A model generated the notes under the pieces. The model did no database searches, was not told where the DNA came from, and saw only the letters and a program-made list of their open reading frames with translations. A DNA stretch of 64,000 nt. Source: Thermoplasma acidophilum DSM 1728 (GTDB taxonomy: Archaea > Thermoplasmatota > Thermoplasmata > Thermoplasmatales > Thermoplasmataceae). This document shows positions 1 to 9,608 of the stretch, piece by piece. The position numbers and the translations under genes are program-made. The stretch lies in assembly GCF_000195915.1 (NCBI RefSeq), contig NC_002578.1, forward strand, positions 868,001 to 932,000, given 5' to 3'. Numbering within the stretch: position 1 is the stretch's first letter; each line of letters opens with the position of its first letter.

Positions 1-420
1 GCGTGGATCGGGCAGGAGAGCAACGGGTCCGGCCGGTCATCATCATGGGACATGGAACCGCTGGCCAGGATGAGCACGACATACATAGAACCGGGCGATT
101 ATTCCTTCGAGGAGCTCTTCGAAGGTGTGCACAGGGGCATATACATAAAGTCGTTTACCGAATGGAACATAGACGACATAAGGTTCAACGAGCGATACGT
201 TGGGAAGGAAGCATATTACATCGAGAATGGTGACATAAAGGGCAGGGTCAGGAGGCCAATACTGGAAACCAACACCATAAAGTTCTACTCCGCTGTCGAC
301 GCAGTTGGCAAGGACCTGCACTTCAGCGCAGGCATATGCGGGAAGGGCGATCCTGAACAGGGCGTAGAGGTCTGGATGGGCGGCCCGCACATGAGGCTGA
401 GGAATATGAGGGTGAAGTGA
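1..420 (+). CDS. tldD: TldD-family metalloprotease subunit, C-terminal 139 residues (5' end outside window)
   Basis: The frame is open from base 1 and ends at TGA 418-420. The visible part carries the TldD C-terminal hallmarks: an M-R-x-x-x-T-Y-I-x-P-G stretch (RMSTTYIEPGD), then the G-x-x-G-K-G-x-P-x-Q-G-V turn and a final G-G-P run. In the TldD/TldE complex TldD holds the zinc site (HExxxH, upstream of this window) and cleaves unfolded or small peptides. Its stop overlaps the start of the next gene by four bases, which is typical of the coupled tldD-tldE pair. Family assignment is firm; the catalytic motif itself cannot be seen here. Confidence 0.88.
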   Translation, partial: AWIGQESNGSGRSSSWDMEPLARMSTTYIEPGDYSFEELFEGVHRGIYIKSFTEWNIDDIRFNERYVGKEAYYIENGDIKGRVRRPILETNTIKFYSAVDAVGKDLHFSAGICGKGDPEQGVEVWMGGPHMRLRNMRVK

Positions 421-1709
421 ACATGTTCGATATGGACAGGATATCAGAATCCTTCGAGAAGAGATTCGACGAGTACGCCATAGAGATGCACGTGAACAGG
501 GACGATCAGGTCAGGTTCTCCAACGGCAGCAGGGATCTGCACAACATATGGGAGGAATCCGTTCTTCTGGTCTTCGTCGCCAGGGGAAAGCGTACGCTGA
601 TGACCACCATCAAGGAAGGCGCCGATCTGGAGAGGTCCATAGAGGATCTGTCCAGGAGAATAGATCAGACACCGGAAAATCCGCTGTTCTCTGGCATAAA
701 CGACAGAAAGCAGGTCTACAGGAAACTGGATCTGCCGCCAAGGGAATTCGATGCTGATGAACTCGCGGACATGGCGATGGCCGGATCCAGGGATGCCGGA
801 TCGGAGAGGATGGCCGGCCTCGTGTACTCGATGAGATCGAGGGTGGAGATAGCCACCAGGTACAACAGGGGTTCTTACGATTCCATCGGCGCCGAGGTCG
901 TGGTTCGATCGTTCAGGGGAGACCGATCGGGCCAGGAATGCGGGCATACGGGCATAAACGGATATCTGGATGCGTACGCCATAGGCAAAAGATCGGCCGA
1001 GAGCATCGTCAACGCAGAGAGGCATGAGGGCAGGGAGGGACACTACGACGTCATACTTGCACCCATGGCTGCCGGGAACATAATAACGTCCGGAAGCTAT
1101 GCGTTCTCTGCACACACGGTCATATCAGGGCTAAGCTTCCTTCAGGACTCCATGGGCAGGCAGATCGCAGCACCCATGGTCAATCTGTACGATGACCCCA
1201 CGGATACGGCTGGCATGGCCTACCGCGTCTTCGACGAGGAGGGTACGGCCACTTCAAGGGTGCCCATAATAGAACACGGTGTGCTGAACACATACCTGCA
1301 CTCCACATCAACAGCAAGGTACATGAATACCGAAACGACCGGAAACGCCGGCATAATATCGCCGGAGGCCTGGCAGCTAGAGATGGACGGTGGTGATGCC
1401 TCCGCCGAGGAACTCATATCAGACACACGTGAAGGCGTCTTCATAAGGAACAGCTGGTACCTCCGCTTCCAGGACTACAGGAACGGCGTCTTCTCCACAG
1501 TCCCGAGGGACGGGGTATACTACATCAGAAACGGCGAGATCGCCGAGGCATGGGACGGCATAAGGATAAGCGATTCAATACCGGAGATACTGAAGAAGAT
1601 ATCGGCCCTGTCGAAAGAGACACAGTACGTCAAATGGTGGAACGAGGTCATGCCGTCAAGGTTGCCGTACATCAAGGTCAGCGGGCTCGGATTGACCAAG
1701 TCCCACTGA
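417..1709 (+). CDS. tldE: TldE/PmbA-family protein, partner of TldD
   Basis: 430 residues, usual length for PmbA/TldE. The C-terminal half has the family pattern (a 'TGN' segment, then G-G-D-x-S and E-L-I-x-x-T-x-x-G-V-F-I-R). No HExxxH zinc motif is visible, as expected for TldE, the non-metal subunit that pairs with TldD in a peptidase that degrades peptides and in bacteria processes microcin B17. The start is GTG 417 inside a GTGA overlap with tldD; ATG 423 is the alternative. The overlap implies translational coupling and equal subunit production. Next to aminopeptidase F3 it adds to a peptide-degradation neighbourhood. Confidence 0.88.
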
Positions 1710-1764
1710 CCCATTTTTGCAGCTGGGGAGAATAAGTTTTAAGCATAGTCAGCGATACTTTTTC

Positions 1765-4107
1765 ATGGAAGTCGAGAAGTACGATCTCACGCTGGATTTT
1801 GATATTCAGAAGAGGACATTCAATGGGACGGAAACCATAACGGCTGACGCTGGAGACATAGTCCTCGATGCCGTAGGATTGCAGATAAACTGGATGAAGG
1901 TCAACGGCAGGGACACGGCGTTCACCTACGATGGCCAGACGGTAAGGGCCCCCGGTGATTCACAGCCACAGAAGATCGAGATATCCTTTGCCGGAAAGGT
2001 TTCAGATTCACTGTCAGGAATATACTATGCCGGCCGTGAAAACGGCATGATAACCACCCACTTCGAGGCCACGGATGCCAGGCGCATGTTTCCCTGCGTC
2101 GATCACCCGGCCTACAAGGCGGTGTTTGCCATAACCGTCGTGATCGACAAGGACTACGATGCAATATCGAACATGCCTCCAAAGCGCATCGAGGTCTCGG
2201 AGAGGAAGGTCGTTGAGTTCCAGGATACGCCGAGGATGTCAACGTACCTTCTCTACGTTGGAATCGGAAAGTTCAGGTACGAGTACGAAAAATACCGCGA
2301 TATCGATCTCATACTCGCATCGCTGAAGGACATAAGATCGAAGTATCCGCTGGACATGGCGAGGAAGTCCGTCGAATTCTATGAGAACTACTTCGGAATT
2401 CCATACGCTCTCCCGAAGATGCACCTGATCTCCGTTCCTGAGTTCGGAGCAGGGGCGATGGAGAACTGGGGCGCGATAACGTTCAGGGAGATATACATGG
2501 ACATCGCTGAGAATTCGGCAGTCACGGTGAAGAGGAACTCAGCGAACGTCATCGCGCATGAGATAGCTCACCAGTGGTTCGGCGATCTCGTGACGATGAA
2601 GTGGTGGAACGACCTCTGGCTGAACGAGAGCTTCGCAACATTCATGTCGTACAAGACGATGGACACCCTATTTCCCGAATGGTCTTTCTGGGGAGACTTC
2701 TTTGTCAGCAGGACGTCTGGCGCACTCAGATCCGATTCTCTGAAGAATACGCACCCGATAGAGGTGGATGTCAGGGATCCGGATGAGATATCGCAGATAT
2801 TCGATGAGATCAGCTACGGAAAGGGTGCATCCATACTGCGCATGATAGAGGATTACGCAGGTTACGAGGAGTTCAGGAAGGGCATATCGAAGTACCTCAA
2901 CGATCACAAATTCGGAAACGCAGAGGGATCGGATCTCTGGACTGCAATAGAGGATGTTTCCGGAAAGCCTGTGAAACGTGTCATGGAGTACTGGATTAAG
3001 AACCCGGGGTATCCTGTCATAAAGCTGAAGAGAAACGGCAGGAAGATCACGATGTATCAGACGCGCTTCCTGCTGAACGGTGAAGAAGAGGGCAGATGGC
3101 CAGTGCCCGTAAACATAAAGAAGAAGGACGGCGTGGAGAGGATCCTGCTGGAGGATGAAGCATCGATCGAAGCGGACGGCCTCATAAAGATAAATGCGGA
3201 CAGCGCTGGCTTCTACCGGGTGCTTTACGATGATGCGACGTTCTCCGACGTTATGGGCCATTACAGGGATCTTTCCCCGCTGGACAGGATCGGACTCGTG
3301 GACGACCTCTTTGCATTCCTGCTCTCCGGGCATATTGACCCCGAAACGTACAGGCAGCGGATCAGGAACTTCTTCGATGACGAAGACCACAATGTCATAA
3401 CGGCCATAGTTGGACAGATGGAGTACCTGCGCATGCTTACGCACGCGTTCGACGACGATGCAAGGGCATTCTGCAGGTCAAGGATGCAGTTTCTTACCGG
3501 AAAGCAGGATGAGAATCTGAAAATAGCCCTTGGCCGCGTATCGCGCCTCTACGTGATGGTCGATGAATCCTACGCCGAGGAGATGTCAAAGCTGTTCAAG
3601 GACTTTGACAGCGCGGAACCTGAGATGAGGAGCTCGATAGCGACAGCCTACGCACTGGTCACCGGTGATCTCAAGGGCCTGCTTGAAAAGTTCAGATCTG
3701 TTGACAGGGACGAGGACAGGGTCCGCATCATATCTGCCTTCGGCAAGCTCAAGTCAAACACCGATCTATCCACCGTTTACGGAATGGTGGAGAAGACCGA
3801 GATAAAGAAACAGGACATGATATCGTTCTTCAGCTCTGCGCTGGAGACGCTTCCCGGCCGCGAATTCATCTTTGCAAACCTTGACAGGATCATCAGGCTA
3901 GTGATCAGGTACTTCACAGGAAACAGGACGGCGTCAAGGACCGTTGAGATGATGATCCCCGTCATCGGATTGGATCATCCGGACGCCGAGGACATCGTCC
4001 GGAACATCGGATCGAAGAACATAAGCATGGGCCTCGCAAAGGGCATCGAGATGCTCGCCGTGAACAGAAAGCTTGTGGAAAGGATCAGGCAGACAGCAGT
4101 GAAATGA
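1765..4107 (+). CDS. trf3: Tricorn protease-interacting factor F3, M1-family zinc aminopeptidase
   Basis: 780 residues from ATG 1765. M1 aminopeptidase domains are clear: the exopeptidase motif GAMENWG, then the zinc site HEIAHQW with His265, catalytic Glu266 and His269, and the third ligand in NESFATF about 19 residues on. The C-terminal half is the helical superhelix domain of the family. I recognise it as T. acidophilum factor F3, which trims peptides released by the tricorn protease, preferring acidic N-terminal residues, in the cytosol. A longer open frame begins at TTG 1717, but ATG 1765 matches the known N-terminus ([10 protein letters not shown]). Confidence 0.97.
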
Positions 4108-4131
4108 AATTTTTTATATCAACAAATTTTT

Positions 4132-5778
4132 TCAGTCGAGCTTCTCCCTGAGTATCGATGTCACATAGCCTCTGACCTGCGCAAAGGTCAGCTTAGGCGG
4201 CATCGGCCTCTCGTCTCCGTCGACCACGGCGTCCAGGACGGCCGGGCCTTCCGTTCTGAGGAATTCCTCCACGGCATCTTCCACCTTATCAGGGTCCTCG
4301 ACTCTCATGCCCTTTATGCCCACCGCCTCTGCGATCTTTGAAAAATCCGGATTGAGGAGATCGACGCCCCATTCCGGATAGCCCATGACCTCCTCCTCGA
4401 ACTTTATCATGCCGAGCTTTGAATTGTTGAAGATGGCTATTTTCACTGGCCTGGAGTATTTCTTCGCAGTGATCAGCTCCATCATGGTCATGGCCGCGCT
4501 TCCGTCGCCGGTTATCGCGATCACCTGCCTGTCCGTTGCGAATGAGACGCCCACTGCACCAGGTATGCCAACGCCCATGGTGCCCAGCCATGGAGACAGG
4601 AGAAATGTCCTTTCCTTGGAAGCCCTGATGTGCCTCGTTGCCCATACGGTGACGTTGCCGGTATCAACTATGAAAACTGCATCGCGATCCGCCTTCTTGG
4701 ATATAACCCGGGCTAGAAATTCCGGTTTTATCGGCTTCGATGTGTCCGATTCTAGCTTCTCCATGCTTGAGATCCAGTCATCACGATCCCTGGACATTTC
4801 GCTGTAAAATTTCTCCGGCTTCTCATCCGGCTTCACCTGGGAGAGAAAATCCGCAACGGTGCACTGGTAGGCAATATCAGCACGAACCCTTTTTCCCAGG
4901 TTGGATGGATCGACATCGACCTGCAGCACCTCCGCCTTTTCGTTCATAAAGGTGACGTAGGGGAAAATTGTGCCCAGGAGTACTATCAGATCCGCCCTCT
5001 TCATAGCCTCAACGGACGGCTTTGTACCCAGCAGTCCAAGCGGGCCCATTACCTTTGGATCGTCATCATCCAGCAGGCCCTTTGCGTTGACACTGTAGAT
5101 TATCGGCGATCCGATCCTTTCCGCGAATTTCAGGACTTCGTCAGAATGCCCAATTATTCCGCGGCCCACGAATAAAAGCGGCTTCTTGCTTTCGTTTATT
5201 ATCTTCTCGGCAGCACCGGGATCTATGCTAAAATGTGAGCTTTCAACAGCCATATGCTGAACTGGCCGGTGATCCGCACCCATTCTCAGGACATCCACGG
5301 ACAGTGTCAGGTGAGAAACGCCGCGTTTTGACACGCTCTCTCGATAGGCCCTTTCCACGATGTATGCCGCGGATTCCGGATTCAGTATCTGGGCGTTGAA
5401 TACGGACACATCATCGAACAGCCTGTCCAGATTGACCTCCTGGAAATAGTCATGGTAGAGGAGATCGGTTTCTATCTGCCCCGTAAGTGCGATCACCGGG
5501 ACCCTGCTCATCTTTGCCTCGTACAAACCGTTTATCAGGTGTATGGAACCGGGCCCTGATGTACCCATGCAGACTGTTAATTCTCCGGTGAACTTTGCCT
5601 CGAATGCAGCTTCCAGAGCGGCGCCTTCCTCATGCCTGACCTGAACGAACTTGATCCTGTCCTGTGTCCTTATGGCATCGACAAGCGGATTTATGGAATC
5701 TCCGGGCAGGCCATAGATCCTCTTGACACCAAGATCAGCAAGCACATCTATGATAACATTCGCAACACTTGTGGCCAT
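4132..5778 (-). CDS. ThDP-dependent pyruvate oxidase/dehydrogenase-like enzyme (acetolactate synthase superfamily)
   Basis: 548 residues with the three ThDP-enzyme domains: PYR (about 1-170, cofactor-activating Glu50 in RHEEGAA), central (about 190-330, G-R-G motif) and PP (about 350-530, GDGSAAM near residue 423 followed by the NN of IFNNSKLG, the Mg-ThDP site). The N-terminal GLPGDSINPL segment resembles pyruvate oxidases and quinone-dependent pyruvate dehydrogenase (PoxB) more than biosynthetic AHAS. There is no membrane-binding C-terminal extension like that of E. coli PoxB. The probable reaction is pyruvate decarboxylation to acetate or acetyl phosphate; the electron acceptor is unknown. 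The ATG at 5778 lies about 25 bases downstream of a TTTAATAAT box, so a leaderless mRNA is likely. Confidence 0.82.
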   Translation of the reverse strand: MATSVANVIIDVLADLGVKRIYGLPGDSINPLVDAIRTQDRIKFVQVRHEEGAALEAAFEAKFTGELTVCMGTSGPGSIHLINGLYEAKMSRVPVIALTGQIETDLLYHDYFQEVNLDRLFDDVSVFNAQILNPESAAYIVERAYRESVSKRGVSHLTLSVDVLRMGADHRPVQHMAVESSHFSIDPGAAEKIINESKKPLLFVGRGIIGHSDEVLKFAERIGSPIIYSVNAKGLLDDDDPKVMGPLGLLGTKPSVEAMKRADLIVLLGTIFPYVTFMNEKAEVLQVDVDPSNLGKRVRADIAYQCTVADFLSQVKPDEKPEKFYSEMSRDRDDWISSMEKLESDTSKPIKPEFLARVISKKADRDAVFIVDTGNVTVWATRHIRASKERTFLLSPWLGTMGVGIPGAVGVSFATDRQVIAITGDGSAAMTMMELITAKKYSRPVKIAIFNNSKLGMIKFEEEVMGYPEWGVDLLNPDFSKIAEAVGIKGMRVEDPDKVEDAVEEFLRTEGPAVLDAVVDGDERPMPPKLTFAQVRGYVTSILREKLD

Positions 5779-5864
5779 GTTTGAATATTAAATCATTATT
5801 ATTAAATAATTTGTAAAGAGCCGTTCACATGGTTTTCGGATTTAAAATACGTTTATTTAAAAAA

Positions 5865-6374
5865 TTATGGTTCCAGCGACTGCTGTACGGGGACACCCCA
5901 TATTGACACCATCTGGGAATATCCTATTTTTGAGAAGAAGTTCACCGCAACAAGATTGTCCGATGGGAACTCCGTCGTAACAAGGCCGATGTTTCTTTTT
6001 GATGCCACGTTCATGAGCTCCTCAATCAGCTTCTGCCCGATGCCGCGCATTCTGTATTCCGGAAGCACATATATATCTCTGATCCTCGCCTCGTATTTTG
6101 GCGAATAGTAGATCCTGTAAAGCACATCGGCCAGAATTAGGCCAACTGTTTTCCCGCGATCCTTGGCCAGCAGGATTATATGCTTGCCGTCGTCTATTAT
6201 GCTTGACGTGTATCGTTTTATCTCCTCAGGATCATCCTCGGAAACGATGCAGTAACAACCGAATTCAGAGTTGAACCTCTTGAGCCTGAGCAGGAGCGAG
6301 AGTATATCGTTAAGATCGCTCTGCGCAGCGGGGACGACGGATACATTATCGGATGCAGTAACCTTACTCACCAT
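5865..6374 (-). CDS. GNAT-family N-acetyltransferase
   Basis: 169 residues from ATG 6374; an in-frame ATG 12 bases upstream (6386) would give 173. The acetyl-CoA-binding motif A is visible: R-D-I-Y-V-L-P-E-Y then R-M-R-G-I-G-Q-K-L around residues 100-118, followed by an N-F-F-S-K-I-G-Y motif-B segment. The start overlaps the 3' end of the upstream CoA-transferase gene by 11 bases, so the two are probably cotranscribed. Substrate unknown: GNATs act on amines of proteins, antibiotics or metabolites. Confidence 0.82.
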   Translation of the reverse strand: MVSKVTASDNVSVVPAAQSDLNDILSLLLRLKRFNSEFGCYCIVSEDDPEEIKRYTSSIIDDGKHIILLAKDRGKTVGLILADVLYRIYYSPKYEARIRDIYVLPEYRMRGIGQKLIEELMNVASKRNIGLVTTEFPSDNLVAVNFFSKIGYSQMVSIWGVPVQQSLEP

Positions 6375-8046
6375 TGATCGGTACATTCTCCGTCACCTCC
6401 GATATCACCCTCGACCTGAGGTTCATCCTCGACGAAATATCGAATATCGCAGGATCCATCTCCCTGAGATCGTCGGATATCCTGACCTCGTACTCCATCA
6501 TGCCGAGTATATCCCTGTCTATGTCTATGCCCGGCGCAACCTCTGTGAGCAGCAGCCCGTCGCTAGTCAGGCGGAATACGCCCCTCTCCGTGATGTACGT
6601 GACATTCTGTCCCTGCTTCATCGCCTCCGATGCACTGAAGACCTTCAGCGCGATCTTCCTGACGAACTTTATCTTCTCAGAATCCGTGCGATTCACGAAT
6701 ATCCTGCCGTCGCGGATGTATTCATCCGTTTTTCCCGCCGTGAACCTTCCCGCGAATATCAGATTCGGTGCACCCCTTGCGATCACCGGGAAACCGCCGG
6801 GACCTGTGAAAACTGAACCAGGCAGATACGATGCGTTGACATTGCCCGCGGGATCAACCTGCATGAAGCCGAGCACAGCGGCATCTATTATGCTGCCCTC
6901 ATAGTTCGCGAACTGGTCCGGCATCCTTATCAGAGCCGAGGGTGAGATCGCGACTCCGAAGTCGTTGCCGGCCAGTGAAACACCGCCCCATGCCCCAGGT
7001 TCAACTGTTCCGATAACGTAATTTTGCAGGCCCTCCTGGTTGAGCACTATGGATGTGTATACGGGTATCCCTATGCCGAGATTTATCACCAGCGTCCTGC
7101 CGTACTTTGTCATGAGATCCGTCAGCTCTATCGCTGCGCGCCTGGCTATGACGTACTCTATCGGGCTCATGTTTTTAGCAGATTCCATGAGTATCTCGTT
7201 AAGATCCGGTATGTAATCTTCGCCGGATATGGCAGGGTGGTATTCGTAGCTTCCAGTCTGCCACTGAACCTCCCTTGGCGCCTTGATAACGTAGTCGACG
7301 AGCGGCCCCGGTACCTCTATGGACTTGGCGGGCCTTGAGCAGCACTTCGTTATCCTCTTGACCTGTGCGATCACCGTTCCCCTGTGCCTGACCTTGGCGG
7401 CCTGGGCTATGCTCAGCACCGATGTGACGGCGCCCTCCTCTTCGACGGATATATTCCCCTGTTCATCCGATGTCGTACCGCGTATGAACGCCACGTCAGG
7501 CTGCGGTGCACGGTAGAGCAGGTATTCCTCGCCGTCTATATGCACCAGCGAAACGTTTGCCCTTCTTCTGGACCTTGCCCTCTCGTTCATCAATCCGCCC
7601 TGAAAGTCTGGATCCCTTGGATCCATGAATATTCCAAGCCCGACCTTTGTAAGCAAGCCGGGCCTGCCAGCGGCGACCTCGCGGAACCAGTTGGCTGCGA
7701 CGCCTATGGCCCACATGTATCCTTCGACAATGTTCTCCTGTATGAGCTTTGCGCTCCATGGTGAGAAACCGGTGAACGGTATCAGCATGCCATCAATGAA
7801 CTCAGTGTCTCCGCTCTCGTATATCTGCTTCGCTACCTTATCCGTCCCTATGCCAGGCATTCCGGTTGTTGTCTCGAATTCGAAGAAAAGGTGCTTCGGA
7901 TGGCCAGTTTCCCTGTAGTGATCGTACAGCTTCTCCAGGAGATACTCCGGCGCCATGGCTCTGTTGAACCCGGACGAGGCTATGACCGATCCATCCTTGA
8001 TATCAGCAAACACCTCCTCAGGGTTGGCAAATTTTCTTTCCATCAT
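6364..8046 (-). CDS. Acyl-CoA:carboxylate CoA-transferase (propionate CoA-transferase/YdiF type)
   Basis: 560 residues from ATG 8046. The two CoA-transferase halves (alpha about 1-290, beta about 310-560) are fused, as in propionate and acetoacetate CoA-transferases of the YdiF/COG4670 group. The expected catalytic glutamate is Glu349 in T-V-E-P-G-A-W-G-G, preceded by L-G-I-G-I-P; the oxyanion-type G-S-x-F-T-G-P-G-G-F segment follows. It would move CoA between short-chain acyl-CoAs and free acids. The frame reaches GTG 8055, but a TTTAAATA box (8077-8068) places transcription start at about 8046, so ATG 8046 or 8043 is more likely. A paralog lies at 9609-11276. Confidence 0.86.
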   Translation of the reverse strand: MMERKFANPEEVFADIKDGSVIASSGFNRAMAPEYLLEKLYDHYRETGHPKHLFFEFETTTGMPGIGTDKVAKQIYESGDTEFIDGMLIPFTGFSPWSAKLIQENIVEGYMWAIGVAANWFREVAAGRPGLLTKVGLGIFMDPRDPDFQGGLMNERARSRRRANVSLVHIDGEEYLLYRAPQPDVAFIRGTTSDEQGNISVEEEGAVTSVLSIAQAAKVRHRGTVIAQVKRITKCCSRPAKSIEVPGPLVDYVIKAPREVQWQTGSYEYHPAISGEDYIPDLNEILMESAKNMSPIEYVIARRAAIELTDLMTKYGRTLVINLGIGIPVYTSIVLNQEGLQNYVIGTVEPGAWGGVSLAGNDFGVAISPSALIRMPDQFANYEGSIIDAAVLGFMQVDPAGNVNASYLPGSVFTGPGGFPVIARGAPNLIFAGRFTAGKTDEYIRDGRIFVNRTDSEKIKFVRKIALKVFSASEAMKQGQNVTYITERGVFRLTSDGLLLTEVAPGIDIDRDILGMMEYEVRISDDLREMDPAIFDISSRMNLRSRVISEVTENVPINGE

Positions 8047-8055
8047 ATCATACAC

Positions 8056-8333
8056 ATTTTGTCAGCCGTATTTAAAGATTGACTTTTTAATATATACATT
8101 AGAATTTTAAGATATAGATTTTATATACTGTCATGAAAAGACGTATCCTGTCATGGAATGCCGCTATAAAAGTCGACATCTGTCCTGAAACTTTGTAAAT
8201 GAAATATCGCATCACGATCTTTTATGGCGGATCACGATAATTATTATTGCTTTGGTGCACCTTATCGGAAAATTATAGAATTATTCCGTCAATAGCGTAT
8301 CTAAATTCACGGCTAATTAATTCTCTCATAATT
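8056..8333. other. Divergent intergenic region with promoters for both neighbours
   Basis: About 320 bases separate the divergent CoA-transferase and citrate synthase genes. It is AT-rich and holds a minus-strand TATA box near 8072 and a plus-strand TATA box near 8337. I see no ORF with coding character and no clear RNA gene in between. Confidence 0.6.
8068..8077 (-). promoter_or_regulatory. TATA box of the CoA-transferase gene
   Basis: CTTTAAATAC on the minus strand, centred about 26 bases before ATG 8046. This predicts a leaderless transcript and argues against the longer GTG start. Confidence 0.6.
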
Positions 8334-8341
8334 CTTATATA
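8334..8341 (+). promoter_or_regulatory. TATA box of the citrate synthase-family gene
   Basis: CTTATATA about 25 bases before a predicted start site near 8363. That start would leave a leader of about 15 bases containing GGTGAT in front of ATG 8379, excluding ATG 8355 as the start. Confidence 0.6.
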
Positions 8342-8378
8342 TTAATTACAGACTATGCAATTAGATGGTGATATTAAT

Positions 8379-9554
8379 ATGGAAAAGACGGCAAATATTG
8401 ATAAGGGCCTCGAAAACGTTAACATAAAGTGGACGAAGCTGACTTATATAGACGGAAACAACGGTATCCTGAAGTATGGCGGATACAACGTCAACGACCT
8501 CATAGAAAATGGCGCCAAAGAAGACGAGATCCAGTACCTGTTCCTGTATGGAGAACTCCCGAACAGGCTGGATCTTGAGCTGTTCCAGAGCAAGGTGCAG
8601 AAGGGGTACGAACTGCCTGACTTTGTTAAGGATATAATATTCGAACTGCCCAGAGAATCCGATGCTGTGGCAATGCAGATGGCAGCATTTTCTGCGCTTG
8701 CTACCTCGACCTACAATTTCAAGTGGAACGCGGATCTGGACAGGGACCAGGCAGCGAAGGCCATAGGATTGATGTCTGCCGTAACGGCAAATGTGTACAG
8801 GCACATAATGGGCAAGGGCCCTGTTGATCTTGAACCTTCAGACAGCTTCGCCGAGAGCTTCCTCAGATCAACGCTTGACAGAACGCCATCAGAAGATGAG
8901 ATCGATGCCATGAACGCTGCGCTGATACTTTACACGGACCACGAGGTGCCGGCATCCACCACGGCAGGCCTGGTCGCGGTATCAACCCTCTCGGACATGT
9001 ACTCCGGCATTGCGGCTGCGCTGGCAGCGTTGAAAGGCCCCCTGCATGGCGGTGCGGCCGAAGCATCGATAATGCAGTTCCAGGAGATTGGCGACCCGGA
9101 CAACGTAGATGCATGGTTCAGGGACAACATAGTGAACGGGAACAAGAGGCTGATGGGCTTCGGCCACAGGGTATACAAGACCTACGATCCGAGGGCAAGG
9201 ATATTCAGAAGGTATGCGGAGAAACTCTCAGCCAATGATCCGGAGGCGAAGAAAATGTTCGACATCGCAACAAGACTGGAAAAGATCGGAATAGACACGT
9301 TCGGTTCAAAGAAGATATATCCGAACACGGACTACTTCTCCGGCATCGTGTACCTGGCGCTGGGCTATCCGCTGAGGAACAACATATACACGTCATTCTT
9401 CGCGCTTTCAAGGGTGACCGGCTGGATATCGCATTTCATGGAGTACGTGGAGAATCAGCACAGGCTCATAAGGCCAAGGGCGGTTTACGTTGGCCCGGAA
9501 GACCTGCAGTTCGTGAAGATCGATGAGAGGAGGGGGCCGATCATAACATCATAA
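8379..9554 (+). CDS. Citrate synthase / 2-methylcitrate synthase family protein
   Basis: 391 residues with all three citrate synthase catalytic residues in context: His223 (GPLHGGAAE), His263 (GFGHRVYK) and Asp318 (NTDYFSG), and the acetyl-CoA-binding R-P-R-A-x-Y-x-G near the C-terminus. It condenses acyl-CoA with oxaloacetate. The start is ATG 8379, preceded by GGTGAT; the frame opens at ATG 8355. From memory the sequence differs from the well-studied T. acidophilum citrate synthase, so this is probably a second paralog. Lying between two propionate-type CoA-transferases it could be a methylcitrate synthase, but that is inference; sequence alone does not separate the two activities. Confidence 0.87.
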   Translation: MEKTANIDKGLENVNIKWTKLTYIDGNNGILKYGGYNVNDLIENGAKEDEIQYLFLYGELPNRLDLELFQSKVQKGYELPDFVKDIIFELPRESDAVAMQMAAFSALATSTYNFKWNADLDRDQAAKAIGLMSAVTANVYRHIMGKGPVDLEPSDSFAESFLRSTLDRTPSEDEIDAMNAALILYTDHEVPASTTAGLVAVSTLSDMYSGIAAALAALKGPLHGGAAEASIMQFQEIGDPDNVDAWFRDNIVNGNKRLMGFGHRVYKTYDPRARIFRRYAEKLSANDPEAKKMFDIATRLEKIGIDTFGSKKIYPNTDYFSGIVYLALGYPLRNNIYTSFFALSRVTGWISHFMEYVENQHRLIRPRAVYVGPEDLQFVKIDERRGPIITS

Positions 9555-9608
9555 ACCATCCACCATTTCTTAGAAACGATTTTATTGTTGAATATTTGCC
9601 GGAAAACG

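Noticed and set aside
2668-3444. 258-codon minus-strand ORF inside the F3 gene
   Set aside because: It is the antisense shadow of a confidently assigned gene.
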